This document shows positions 1 through 8,672 of a stretch of 35,782 bases of DNA, piece by piece. A model generated the notes under the pieces. That model saw only the letters and a program-made list of their open reading frames with translations. It searched no databases and was not told the origin of the DNA. Position numbers and translations under genes: made by a program. The stretch is from CALEUX01 sp037439945 (GTDB lineage Bacteria > Bacteroidota > Bacteroidia > Bacteroidales > Marinilabiliaceae), in NCBI GenBank assembly GCA_037439945.1, contig JBBIVA010000018.1, positions 1 through 35,782 on the forward strand. Direction: 5' to 3'. How positions within the stretch are numbered: position 1 is the first letter of the stretch; every line of letters begins with the position of its first letter.

Positions 1-53
1 AATTTCTAATGACGGTCATTAGAAAAAATGGCTAAAGACAAATTTGGGTTAAA
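1..53 (-). repeat. Window-edge inverted repeat, left copy
   Basis: This stretch matches the reverse complement of 35725-35777 at 52 of 53 positions; the one difference is at base 36. It contains a perfect palindrome with 11-bp arms (3-13 and 15-25, core arm CTAATGAC/GTCATTAG), then a run of six A, then the sequence AAATTTGGGTTAAA. In the right copy a third 8-bp arm (GTCATTAG) can pair with the palindrome's neighbour; here the matching arm is altered to CTAAAGAC. The repeat is placed on the minus strand so that its TTTAACCCAAATTT head reads 5' to 3'. Most likely it is a dispersed intergenic repeat at which an assembly broke. Confidence 0.85.
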
Positions 54-175
54 CTTGCCTATTCAATGGTTAACTCGCCTGCAAGTATTGTCACATCTGA
101 ATTAGCGCTTATTGCTAAGCAAAAAAAAGCGTTAATTATATTTACGTTTTTAATTATTTAAAAAATAAAGCCCTA

Positions 176-2635
176 TTAAAACCTGCCGGTAAGTTTCACA
201 TTTACTCTCCTTGATGTAAGGTAGTTGGGCACTGCATACTGGCGATTGTTTACATCGCTAACCCAGTAATATGATATGGTATTGTCAATATTGGGAAGGT
301 TAAAAACTTCCAATCCCAGCCAAAGGTTCTTCATATACTTTCCTGTTTTCAATCCAATTCTCTTATTTTTGGTTAAATCATATGAAAAACCTAAGTCAAC
401 CCTTCTGTAAGGCGGAAAACGATTGGTGGCAAGGTACCTTGGTGATCGTGGCGGCCCAAAGGGAAGACCGGTCCCAAAAATGAAACTTAAGTGAGCTTTA
501 AAATTTGGTGAATTAGGTAAATAGTCCTGCAAAAAAAGAGAAAAATTTAATCTTTGGTCCGATGGACGTGGTATATACCCCGGGGAGCCAGCTTCAGCCG
601 GGTTTAAAAATCTATCATTCTTTAAATCCTCTTCAGTTTTTAATATTGATAGAGTTGCCCACGATTCTTCGCCGGGCACAAGCTCTCCATTAATTTTAAA
701 ATCAATTCCTGCTACATACCCCCTGGCCTGATTTTCTCCAGAATATACAATTCTAACATTATCAACCTGGTATGGAATAAGGTTATCCAATATTTTGTAG
801 TAAAATTCTGTTGTAAATTTGAACGGTCTGTTTCCTGAAGTAAAATAATAATCTATACCGGAAACTATGTGAATTGATGCCTGGGATTTTAATTTTGGGT
901 TCAATGAACCATCAGGCAACCTGTATTCTTTAAAAAACGGTGGCTGAAAATAATAACCTCCTGATAACCTGAACCTGTAATTATTATTTCTGCCGGGCAG
1001 AAATGTCATAAGTAACCTGGGCCCAAAAATAAATTCATCATTAAAACTTGAATAACCGGCCCTTAATCCAGCATCAATCAGCAGATTGCCATTACCAAGG
1101 CCAAAAGATGACTGATTTTTAATATAACCCGTGATTCTCTTATTATTTATACTGTTTTTTGCCCGTTTAAAATAAGCCAGTTCAAGATTGATGCCATTGT
1201 ATGGGGTTGAGTAACCTGCAGAATCGATTAATTCCCACTCATGAATATTGTCTTTAAATGATTCATGTTTCATAGTGATCCCCCACGAAATTGCTCCCCT
1301 AAAATTGCTATGGTTTCCTTCCAGGGTTGCTGTTGTAACAACAGCAAATAAATCATTCCTTGCATGTTGAATAAATTCCCCAATACCTATATTGGTTAGG
1401 TTAGAATCATCCGCGCCGTCCAATCCCTCTAACTCCTGCAGCCAGTAAGCACCGGCTATATCAAAGGTTTCTTCCTCATAAGTTCTGAAGCCTGAAAAAG
1501 TCAATTTATATGAATCATCCCCTGTAGCCAAAAAAGTTGTTGATATAGAGCCATAACCCGTTTGAAAAAGGTCTTCCTCACCTCCGGCAAAATAAATTTT
1601 TAGCCTCTTCACTTCAGAAATTGTTCCAAAGGTTGTTTCCCTGTCCTTTGGGATAAACCCATATTTATTATTTGAATAATTCCCAAGAAACTCAAAATTT
1701 AACCTTGGAGTTGGTTTATATGTTAAATAAGTCTGGATATCAGTAAATGAAGGATTGTAATTGCCTTTTTCGTCAAGGGTTCCCAATAAATATTGATTGG
1801 TTTTATATCTGACGCCGGTAATCCATGTAAGTTTCTTTTTAAATCCCACACCTTCCAAATGCATGTTTCCTCCTAACATGCCGGCCGAAAAGCTCCCCCC
1901 GAAAAATTCAGGCCGTTTATAGGTGATATCTAATACCGAACTCATTTTATCCCCATGTGAAGCGCTATATCCGCCTGCCGAAAACTCTACGGATTCAACC
2001 AGGTCGGGATTTACAAAACTTAATCCTTCCTGCTGTCCGCTATGAATTAAAAAAGGCCGGTAAACTTCAAGGCCATTCACATAAACCAGGTTTTCATCAA
2101 AATTACCGCCACGGACCCTGTACTGTGAGCTAAGTTCGTTGTTGGTGGTTACCCCCATCTGCGACCTTATTAACCCCTCAATCCCATGTCCGGCAACCGA
2201 AGGCAATTGCCTAACTAACAACGGATCAATTTTTTGTGTATGAGGGCTTGTTGATTTTACTCCTGTAACTTTAACAGCATCCAATAAATTATCTTTTTGC
2301 ACCATTGAAATATTCACCGGCAACTGATCTGGACTCTTTATAATTAAGGAGTATGTTTCCAATCCAACCGACGAAAAAATTAACTCCACCGGGTACTTGC
2401 CGTTAAATGGAATTTGAAAAGAACCATCGGATTTGGATGTTGTACCTATACCTGTTTTAGAAATTTGAATATTTACATTTTCAACGGGCTGGCCTGCAAT
2501 TGACCTCACCACCCCATTTATATACTGCCCTAAGGTATCAATACCTGGTACCAGAAAAAAAATAATTACAAGCAGAAAATAAACTAAAATTGATTTTGAA
2601 TATTTTGGTGATTTATAAGTTTTGGGGGTTAGCAT
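176..2635 (-). CDS. TonB-dependent outer membrane receptor
   Basis: Outer membrane transporter of 819 residues that would import a ligand using TonB energy. Residues 1-36 form a signal peptide with a long hydrophobic core. Residues about 38-115 are a carboxypeptidase-regulatory-like beta-sandwich (VVRSIAGQPVENVNI), the usual N-terminal add-on in Bacteroidota. Residues about 135-240 are the plug, with QYRVRGGNFDENLVYVNG and GGYSASHGDKMSSVLD. The rest is beta-barrel, ending in Phe (VKLTGRF) as outer membrane barrels do. No SusD-like partner is adjacent, so it is an orphan receptor and its substrate cannot be read from context. It is transcribed away from the dehydrogenase gene. The start ATG (2633-2635) directly precedes the signal peptide. 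Confidence 0.93.
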   Translation of the reverse strand: MLTPKTYKSPKYSKSILVYFLLVIIFFLVPGIDTLGQYINGVVRSIAGQPVENVNIQISKTGIGTTSKSDGSFQIPFNGKYPVELIFSSVGLETYSLIIKSPDQLPVNISMVQKDNLLDAVKVTGVKSTSPHTQKIDPLLVRQLPSVAGHGIEGLIRSQMGVTTNNELSSQYRVRGGNFDENLVYVNGLEVYRPFLIHSGQQEGLSFVNPDLVESVEFSAGGYSASHGDKMSSVLDITYKRPEFFGGSFSAGMLGGNMHLEGVGFKKKLTWITGVRYKTNQYLLGTLDEKGNYNPSFTDIQTYLTYKPTPRLNFEFLGNYSNNKYGFIPKDRETTFGTISEVKRLKIYFAGGEEDLFQTGYGSISTTFLATGDDSYKLTFSGFRTYEEETFDIAGAYWLQELEGLDGADDSNLTNIGIGEFIQHARNDLFAVVTTATLEGNHSNFRGAISWGITMKHESFKDNIHEWELIDSAGYSTPYNGINLELAYFKRAKNSINNKRITGYIKNQSSFGLGNGNLLIDAGLRAGYSSFNDEFIFGPRLLMTFLPGRNNNYRFRLSGGYYFQPPFFKEYRLPDGSLNPKLKSQASIHIVSGIDYYFTSGNRPFKFTTEFYYKILDNLIPYQVDNVRIVYSGENQARGYVAGIDFKINGELVPGEESWATLSILKTEEDLKNDRFLNPAEAGSPGYIPRPSDQRLNFSLFLQDYLPNSPNFKAHLSFIFGTGLPFGPPRSPRYLATNRFPPYRRVDLGFSYDLTKNKRIGLKTGKYMKNLWLGLEVFNLPNIDNTISYYWVSDVNNRQYAVPNYLTSRRVNVKLTGRF

Positions 2636-2768
2636 TTACAACTTAGTTTATTTAAACACTTTTTAATGTAAAATTCTTTTTGAGAATTAATTGTTAATAA
2701 AATTGATGTCAAATTTAAACGAAAAAACCAAAGGTTTTGTATGTTTATTAATAATTAAAATTGTGGTT

Positions 2769-3782
2769 ATGGCTCAAAAAGTTCTTTTTCAATTTAAATT
2801 ACCAATGGATGGTTTTAATAAATTACCAACAAATTTTGAATTGGTAATACCAGATGAAAATACATTTTCAGATGAAAATTTTGAAACCAACCTGAAAAAT
2901 GCTGATGCGCTGGTTTCTTTATTTGGACAAAAAGTTACTCCCACAATGATGGACATGGCTCCAAAATTAAAATTAATAGCCAATTACGGCGTAGGATATG
3001 ATAATATTGAAGTTAATTATGCCACTAAAAAAGGGATTTTGGTTACTAATACTCCAGATACTGTAACTGAGCCTACAGCTGAACTGGCCATGGGTTTAAT
3101 AGTTTCTTTGGCTCGTAATATAGCATTGTTCAATAACAACCTAAGGCAAAAAAAGATACCGGAATGGACAGTCCTGAATAATCTTTCAACTACACTATAC
3201 GGAAAAACTTTAGGGATAGTTGGGATGGGGGCTATAGGAAAATCATTGGCCCGAAGGGCGTTATCATTTGGAATGAACATTATTTACCACAACCGTAACA
3301 GGTTGGATACAAATATTGAGCAAAAATATAACGCCAATTATACAAATCTGGAATCATTATTGCGAAGTTCCGATGTTGTTTCAATAAACGTTCCGCGTAC
3401 AGAGGATACTTTTCATTTAATTGGGATTTCAGAATTTAAAATAATGAAACCAAATGCAATTTTCATTAATACAGCAAGGGGAAGCATTGTTGATGAACTG
3501 GCATTGATAAATGCCTTAAAAAACAAGGAAATTGCCGCAGCAGGCCTTGATGTATTCGAAAATGAACCGCAAATACCATCGGAACTCCTTCAGATGGAAA
3601 ACGTAATTGTTACACCACATGTTGGAAGTGCCACCTATGAAACTAGGGCAGAAATGAGTACAGTAGTGGCGTCTGTAATAGAAAATTTTTTTGACGGGAA
3701 TAAATCCATTCCGGCGGTAAACACCATTTTATTCAATCTGCCTGTGTTTCGCGGCAAGGAATTATTCACTAAAACCAACTGA
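2769..3782 (+). CDS. D-isomer-specific 2-hydroxyacid dehydrogenase (glyoxylate/hydroxypyruvate reductase-like)
   Basis: NAD(P)-dependent oxidoreductase that interconverts a 2-hydroxyacid and a 2-ketoacid in the cytoplasm. From the ATG at 2769 it has 337 residues. The Rossmann motif GMGAIG is at 152-157. The family's catalytic Arg, Glu and His appear as R237 (NTARGSI), E266 (DVFENEP) and H284 (VTPHVG), with the spacing known for glyoxylate reductases. The frame is open further upstream (ATG at 2706, TTG at 2691), but that would add 21-26 residues before the first beta strand. MAQKVLF is where family members normally begin, so 2769 is preferred; no strong ribosome binding site decides it. The exact substrate (glyoxylate, hydroxypyruvate, phosphoglycerate or other) cannot be told from sequence. 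Confidence 0.88.
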   Translation: MAQKVLFQFKLPMDGFNKLPTNFELVIPDENTFSDENFETNLKNADALVSLFGQKVTPTMMDMAPKLKLIANYGVGYDNIEVNYATKKGILVTNTPDTVTEPTAELAMGLIVSLARNIALFNNNLRQKKIPEWTVLNNLSTTLYGKTLGIVGMGAIGKSLARRALSFGMNIIYHNRNRLDTNIEQKYNANYTNLESLLRSSDVVSINVPRTEDTFHLIGISEFKIMKPNAIFINTARGSIVDELALINALKNKEIAAAGLDVFENEPQIPSELLQMENVIVTPHVGSATYETRAEMSTVVASVIENFFDGNKSIPAVNTILFNLPVFRGKELFTKTN

Positions 3783-3872
3783 ATAATTATTACCTGGTTA
3801 ATATTTATCGTTGTATAATACATAATTGTACTGGTGAATTGATTTATATTACTTGTTTTATGTCTTTGCTCC

Positions 3873-3903
3873 TTGCTTTTAAATGGCGCATGCTCTATAT
3901 TTG
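3873..3903 (+). promoter_or_regulatory. Predicted Bacteroidota-type promoter for ileS
   Basis: TTG at 3873-3875, 20 bases, then TATATTTG at 3896-3903. This matches the Bacteroidota primary sigma consensus (TTTG near -33 and TAnnTTTG near -7). It would start transcription near 3910, about 30 bases before the ileS ATG. Confidence 0.6.
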
Positions 3904-3939
3904 TACGTTTTTTTAAAAAGCAAAGAAAATTAAGTTATA

Positions 3940-6900
3940 ATGAGCAAAAAATTTCCTGAATATAAGGGACTTGACCTTTCCCAAATAAACAAATCTGTTT
4001 TGAATGAATGGGAGCGTAACGATACCTTTAAAGAGAGCCTGAAGCAAAGAGAGGGATATCCATCATTTGTATTTTACGAAGGGCCTCCATCTGCAAATGG
4101 TGTACCGGGTATTCATCATGTTATGTCAAGAACCATAAAGGATATTTTTTGCAGGTTTAAAACACAGCAAGGCTACCAGGTTCATCGTAAAGCAGGTTGG
4201 GATACACATGGTTTGCCGGTTGAACTTGGGGTGGAAAAGGCTCTGGGAATTACAAAGGAAGACATTGGGAAAACAATATCGGTTGCTGATTATAATAAGG
4301 CATGCCGTAAGGATGTAATGAAATATACAGATTTATGGGAAGAATTGACCCATAAAATGGGATATTGGGTTGACATGTCAGACCCATACATTACTTATGA
4401 CAACAGGTATATTGAGACACTTTGGTGGATGTTAAAGCAACTTTATTCAAAAAACCTGCTTTATAAAGGGTACACAATACAGCCATTTTCACCCGCTGCC
4501 GGCACAGGCCTCAGTACTCATGAACTTAATCAGCCCGGGTGTTACCGCGATGTAAAAGACACTACCTGTACTGCCCAGTTTAAAATAATTAGAAACCACA
4601 GGAGTGAATTTTTATTTACTGAAAAAACATTGGATGTTTGGTTTCTTGCATGGACAACAACTCCATGGACTTTACCATCGAACACGGCTTTGGCCGTTGG
4701 GCCCAAAATTACCTACGTTTGCATTAAATCATACAATCAATATACTTTTCAACCAGGTTTGTTTATTATTGCAAAAGATTTGGTTAATGAATATTTTAAT
4801 CCTAAAAATACGGAACTGGATTTTGAAAATTACCAGCCCGGAGAAAAAAATATCCCCTTTAAAATAATTGGTGAATATTCAGGAGAGCAGCTTAATGGCA
4901 TTTGTTACGAACAACTTATTACATGGGTAAAACCTGATGGTGAAGCCTTTAAAGTAGTTATAGATGATTTTGTTACCACTGGTGATGGAACCGGAATTGT
5001 GCATATAGCACCAACCTTTGGTGCCGACGATGACAGGGTAGCTAAAATCAACGAAATTGCCCCAATTATTATCTTAGACAGAGATGGAAAGCGTCAACCA
5101 ATGGTTGACAGGAATGGAAAATTTTTCCTTATTAAAGATATTGAACCCGGATACCTTAAAAGCAATATAAATATTGGTTTATATTGCAATTTTGCCGGAC
5201 GCTTTGTTAAAAACGAATACGATAGCAGTTTATCAGAAAATGACGCAACCCTTGATGTTGATATATCTGTTATGCTTAAAAAGGAAAACAAAGCCTTTAA
5301 AGTTGAAAAACATGTGCATAATTATCCACACTGCTGGCGAACAGATAAGCCTATTTTATATTATCCTTTGGATAGTTGGTTTATCCGCACCACAGCGGCA
5401 CGTGACAGAATGATTGAATTAAACAATACAATTAACTGGAAACCTGCATCAACAGGTACCGGACGATTTGGTAAATGGCTCGAAAATCTTGTTGACTGGA
5501 ACCTAAGCAGGTCGCGCTATTGGGGCACCCCGCTGCCAATTTGGAGAAGCGAAGACGGAACATCTGAATTATGCGTTGGAACAATTGAAGAACTTATTAC
5601 TGAAATTAATAAAAGCATAAAAGCAGGGATTATGAAAACTAATCCCTACCAAGGATTTGTGCCTGGCGATTATAGTAAAAGCAATTACGACAAAGCAGAT
5701 TTACATCGTCCGTTTGTCGATGAAATTATTCTTGTTTCGCCTGATGGTAAACCAATGTACCGCGAACCCGATTTAATTGATGTATGGTTTGATTCAGGTG
5801 CTATGCCATATGCTCAAATGCACTATCCTTTCGAATCAAAAGAAAACCTGCCTTTTCCGGCTGATTTTATTGCTGAAGGAGTAGATCAGACCCGGGGTTG
5901 GTTTTTTACACTCCATGCCCTCTCCACAATGCTTTTTGATTCTGTGGCATTTAAAAATATAATATCTAACGGTTTAGTCCTTGATAAAAATGGCAATAAA
6001 ATGTCAAAACGTCTGGGGAATGGTGTTGATCCGTTTGAAGTTATTGAAAAATATGGGTCAGATCCGTTACGCTGGTATTTGATTACAAATTCACAACCCT
6101 GGGATAATCTGAAATTTGATATTGCCGGAGTTGATGAAGTAAAGAGAAAACTTTTTGGAACCCTATACAATACTTATTCATTTTTTGCCCTATATGCAAA
6201 TGTAGATGGGTTTACAGGCAAGGAAGATTTGGTGCCAATCAGCCAAAGGCCTGAAATTGACAGGTGGATTATCTCACTTCTTAACAGTTTGATAAAAGAT
6301 GTTGTTAAAAGCTACGATAATTACGAGCCTACCATAGCAGGAAGGGCAATTCAGAATTTTGTAACAGAAAACCTAAGTAACTGGTATGTACGGCTAAACA
6401 GAAAAAGATTCTGGGGCGGTGAATTTAGTCAGGACAAACTTGCAGCATATCAAACTCTATATCAATGCCTTAAAACTGTTGCCGTGCTCGGGGCCCCTAT
6501 TGCACCATTTTATATGGACAGGCTGTATTTAGATTTAAATGCTTTTTCGGCAACTAATAAAGAATCGGTGCACCTGGCAAAAATGCCAACATGGAACGAA
6601 AGCCTTATTGAAAACTGTCTGGAAGAAAGAATGGGTTATGCCCAACAGTTTTCTTCAATGGTACTGGCACTAAGAAGAAAAGTTGGGATAAAGGTAAGGC
6701 AACCACTGCAGAAAATAATGATTCCGGTTCTCAACAGTGAGTTTAAAAATCAGGTAGATGCTATTAAAGACTTAATACTTAGCGAGGTAAACGTTAAAGA
6801 ATTACAATATTTAACCGATGATTGTGGCGTATTGGTAAAAAAGATTAAACCAAATTTTAAAACCCTGGGTCCCAAGTACAGTAAATTAATGAAAGAGATT

Positions 6901-7371
6901 TCACAGGCAATTGGAAATATGGGAGCCACTGAAATAAGACAACTTGAACAGAATGAAAAATTTGTATTATCGTTAAAAAACCAGCATATAGAGTTAATAC
7001 CGGAAGATGTTGAAATAATTAGCGAAGACATTCCCGGACTTTTGGTGGCCAATGAAGGTAAGCTCACAATTGCCCTTGATATTACCGTAACAGATGAATT
7101 GCGCGAAGAAGGGATAGCCCGTGAATTGGTAAACCGCGTACAAAACCTAAGAAAAGAGTCAGGATTTGATGTTACAGATAAAATTGAACTCTCAATTTTA
7201 AAACACGGGTTAATTAATAAAGCAATAGAAAAACATAAAGCATACATTAGTGCCCAGACCCTTGCCCTTGAGGTAATATTGGTTGGTAATTGTAACGATT
7301 CAAATGGAGTAACCGTAGAAATTGATGATGTTATAAAAACCCGAATCGCAATTAAAAAAGTAGAATCCTAG
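3940..7371 (+). CDS. ileS: Isoleucyl-tRNA synthetase
   Basis: Class I aminoacyl-tRNA synthetase of 1143 residues that charges tRNA-Ile with isoleucine. The N-terminal catalytic site has the HIGH-equivalent segment NGVPGIHHVMSRTIKD, a diverged form (GIHH) that I recall from Bacteroidota IleS. The editing (CP1) domain follows, with WTTTPWTLPSNTALAV and GDGTGIVHIAPTFGADD. The second catalytic signature is KMSKRLGN, followed by the anticodon-binding helical domain and a long C-terminal extension. The length near 1140 fits the long form of the enzyme rather than the roughly 940-residue E. coli type. The next gene (DksA-like) starts 26 bases after the stop and lspA follows, an order common in this phylum, so the three are probably co-transcribed from the promoter at 3873-3903. 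Confidence 0.97.
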   Translation: MSKKFPEYKGLDLSQINKSVLNEWERNDTFKESLKQREGYPSFVFYEGPPSANGVPGIHHVMSRTIKDIFCRFKTQQGYQVHRKAGWDTHGLPVELGVEKALGITKEDIGKTISVADYNKACRKDVMKYTDLWEELTHKMGYWVDMSDPYITYDNRYIETLWWMLKQLYSKNLLYKGYTIQPFSPAAGTGLSTHELNQPGCYRDVKDTTCTAQFKIIRNHRSEFLFTEKTLDVWFLAWTTTPWTLPSNTALAVGPKITYVCIKSYNQYTFQPGLFIIAKDLVNEYFNPKNTELDFENYQPGEKNIPFKIIGEYSGEQLNGICYEQLITWVKPDGEAFKVVIDDFVTTGDGTGIVHIAPTFGADDDRVAKINEIAPIIILDRDGKRQPMVDRNGKFFLIKDIEPGYLKSNINIGLYCNFAGRFVKNEYDSSLSENDATLDVDISVMLKKENKAFKVEKHVHNYPHCWRTDKPILYYPLDSWFIRTTAARDRMIELNNTINWKPASTGTGRFGKWLENLVDWNLSRSRYWGTPLPIWRSEDGTSELCVGTIEELITEINKSIKAGIMKTNPYQGFVPGDYSKSNYDKADLHRPFVDEIILVSPDGKPMYREPDLIDVWFDSGAMPYAQMHYPFESKENLPFPADFIAEGVDQTRGWFFTLHALSTMLFDSVAFKNIISNGLVLDKNGNKMSKRLGNGVDPFEVIEKYGSDPLRWYLITNSQPWDNLKFDIAGVDEVKRKLFGTLYNTYSFFALYANVDGFTGKEDLVPISQRPEIDRWIISLLNSLIKDVVKSYDNYEPTIAGRAIQNFVTENLSNWYVRLNRKRFWGGEFSQDKLAAYQTLYQCLKTVAVLGAPIAPFYMDRLYLDLNAFSATNKESVHLAKMPTWNESLIENCLEERMGYAQQFSSMVLALRRKVGIKVRQPLQKIMIPVLNSEFKNQVDAIKDLILSEVNVKELQYLTDDCGVLVKKIKPNFKTLGPKYSKLMKEISQAIGNMGATEIRQLEQNEKFVLSLKNQHIELIPEDVEIISEDIPGLLVANEGKLTIALDITVTDELREEGIARELVNRVQNLRKESGFDVTDKIELSILKHGLINKAIEKHKAYISAQTLALEVILVGNCNDSNGVTVEIDDVIKTRIAIKKVES

Positions 7372-7397
7372 TCAAATAACCCTTTAACACACAGGTT

Positions 7398-7775
7398 ATG
7401 AGTGAAAGAACAAGATATTCGGAAGAAGAGCTGAAGGAATTTAAAGAAATTATTCTGATGAAGCTTGATAAAGCAAAGAAAGATTATGAATTGCTTAAAA
7501 ATACCATTACCCTTGAAGATGGTAATGATACACAGGATACATCTCCAACATTTAAAGTTTTGGAAGAAGGGGCGGCCGTGCTTTCAAAAGAAGAAGCAGG
7601 AAAACTAGCCCAAAGGCAACAAAAGTTTATTCAACATTTACAGGCTGCCTTGGTGCGAATTGAAAACAAAACCTATGGAATTTGCAGGGAAACAGGTAAG
7701 ATAATCCCAAAAGAACGACTTAGGGCGGTACCTCATGCAACTCTAAGCATTGATGCCAAAAACAACCAAAAGTAA
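7398..7775 (+). CDS. TraR/DksA-family protein with a degenerate zinc finger
   Basis: Small protein of 125 residues resembling DksA, which binds RNA polymerase through its secondary channel and alters promoter response to ppGpp. The N-terminal part is a charged helical coiled coil (ERTRYSEEELKEFKEIILMKLDKAKKDYELLK). The C-terminal globular part reads YGICRETGKIIPKERL then RAVPHATLSID. Only one cysteine remains at the zinc-finger position where classical DksA has four, so it probably does not bind zinc in the usual way; this reduced form is common in Bacteroidota. It lies between ileS and lspA, 26 bases after ileS. The name rests on fold and context rather than a full motif. Confidence 0.88.
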   Translation: MSERTRYSEEELKEFKEIILMKLDKAKKDYELLKNTITLEDGNDTQDTSPTFKVLEEGAAVLSKEEAGKLAQRQQKFIQHLQAALVRIENKTYGICRETGKIIPKERLRAVPHATLSIDAKNNQK

Positions 7776-7878
7776 TTTCATAAATCAGTGTTTAAAGTAA
7801 TTACCTGGTTTATTTTAATAATATTCACCAACCTGATTATTAATTAATCGCTGTTGGCAAATTTTAATTTCTTAAAAA

Positions 7879-8517
7879 ATGAGTAACCTAAAAAAGTCAT
7901 TACTTATTATCGGTATAATCCTTATAATTGATCAGTTTCTTAAATTTTGGATTAAAACCAATATGATGCTCGGCGAAGAGTACAAAATTTTTGGAAACTG
8001 GTTTATAATCCACTTTGTTGAGAATAATGGGATGGCATTTGGAATGGAGTTCGGTGGGGAGTTCGGGAAATTATTCCTTAGTATTTTCCGAATAGTGGCA
8101 GTTATTGGTATCGCAGTTTATTTGTATAAACTAACAAAAAAGGATATACCCTTTGGTTTGGTTATAAGTGTAAGTATGGTTTTTGCAGGTGCGCTTGGCA
8201 ATATTATTGACAGTGCTTTTTATGGTGTAATTTTTAATGAAAGTTACCTACAGGTGGCAAGCTTTTTACCCCCTGAAGGTGGTTATTCATCTTTCCTGCA
8301 TGGTAAGGTGGTTGATATGTTCTATTTCCCTATTATTGAGGGAAATTACCCCACCTGGTTCCCTTTTGTTGGAGGAAATAGTTTTATATTTTTTCGTCCG
8401 GTTTTTAATATAGCTGACTCATCAATAACACTTGGTATAATAAGTATTCTAATTTTCCAGAAACACTTTTTTAAGGAAGAGGGTGTTGAACCGGATGCCA
8501 GAACCAACGAAAAATAA
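7879..8517 (+). CDS. lspA: Lipoprotein signal peptidase (signal peptidase II)
   Basis: Inner membrane aspartyl protease of 212 residues that cuts the signal peptide from prolipoproteins after lipid attachment to cysteine. Four hydrophobic membrane segments are visible. Conserved blocks are VENNGMAFG (48-55), GALGNIIDS (104-112), KVVDMFYF with D146, and FNIADSSITLG with D180; the last two Asp correspond to the catalytic pair of the family. Between the GNIID block and VVD there are about 25 extra residues (including ESYLQVASFLPPEGGYSSF), which explains a length well above the usual 160-170; I recall this as a Bacteroidota feature. It follows the DksA-like gene by 103 bases, with no separate promoter seen. 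Confidence 0.95.
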   Translation: MSNLKKSLLIIGIILIIDQFLKFWIKTNMMLGEEYKIFGNWFIIHFVENNGMAFGMEFGGEFGKLFLSIFRIVAVIGIAVYLYKLTKKDIPFGLVISVSMVFAGALGNIIDSAFYGVIFNESYLQVASFLPPEGGYSSFLHGKVVDMFYFPIIEGNYPTWFPFVGGNSFIFFRPVFNIADSSITLGIISILIFQKHFFKEEGVEPDARTNEK

Positions 8518-8672
8518 AACCTAAAAATTATTCCATCTGATTTTTCTAATGATATTTAATTGGGTTGCCATTAATAACTCCAAGATAATATTATAAAATA
8601 CAACTTATATTTCCCGGTTTTTTGAAACAGTTTTTTGTTAAAATTAGTATAACCAGGAATATTATTTTTTGT

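Noticed and set aside
2691..2768. Upstream starts (TTG 2691, ATG 2706) of the 2-hydroxyacid dehydrogenase
   Set aside because: They add 21-26 residues that family members lack; the ATG at 2769 begins right at the first conserved strand.
6750..7247. 165-codon minus-strand frame inside ileS
   Set aside because: Antisense shadow of a conserved coding frame; Ser/Ile-rich with no recognisable features.
8622..8672. TTG start of the sensor kinase giving 17 more residues
   Set aside because: It would put a polar stretch before the signal peptide; the ATG at 8673 gives a normal one.
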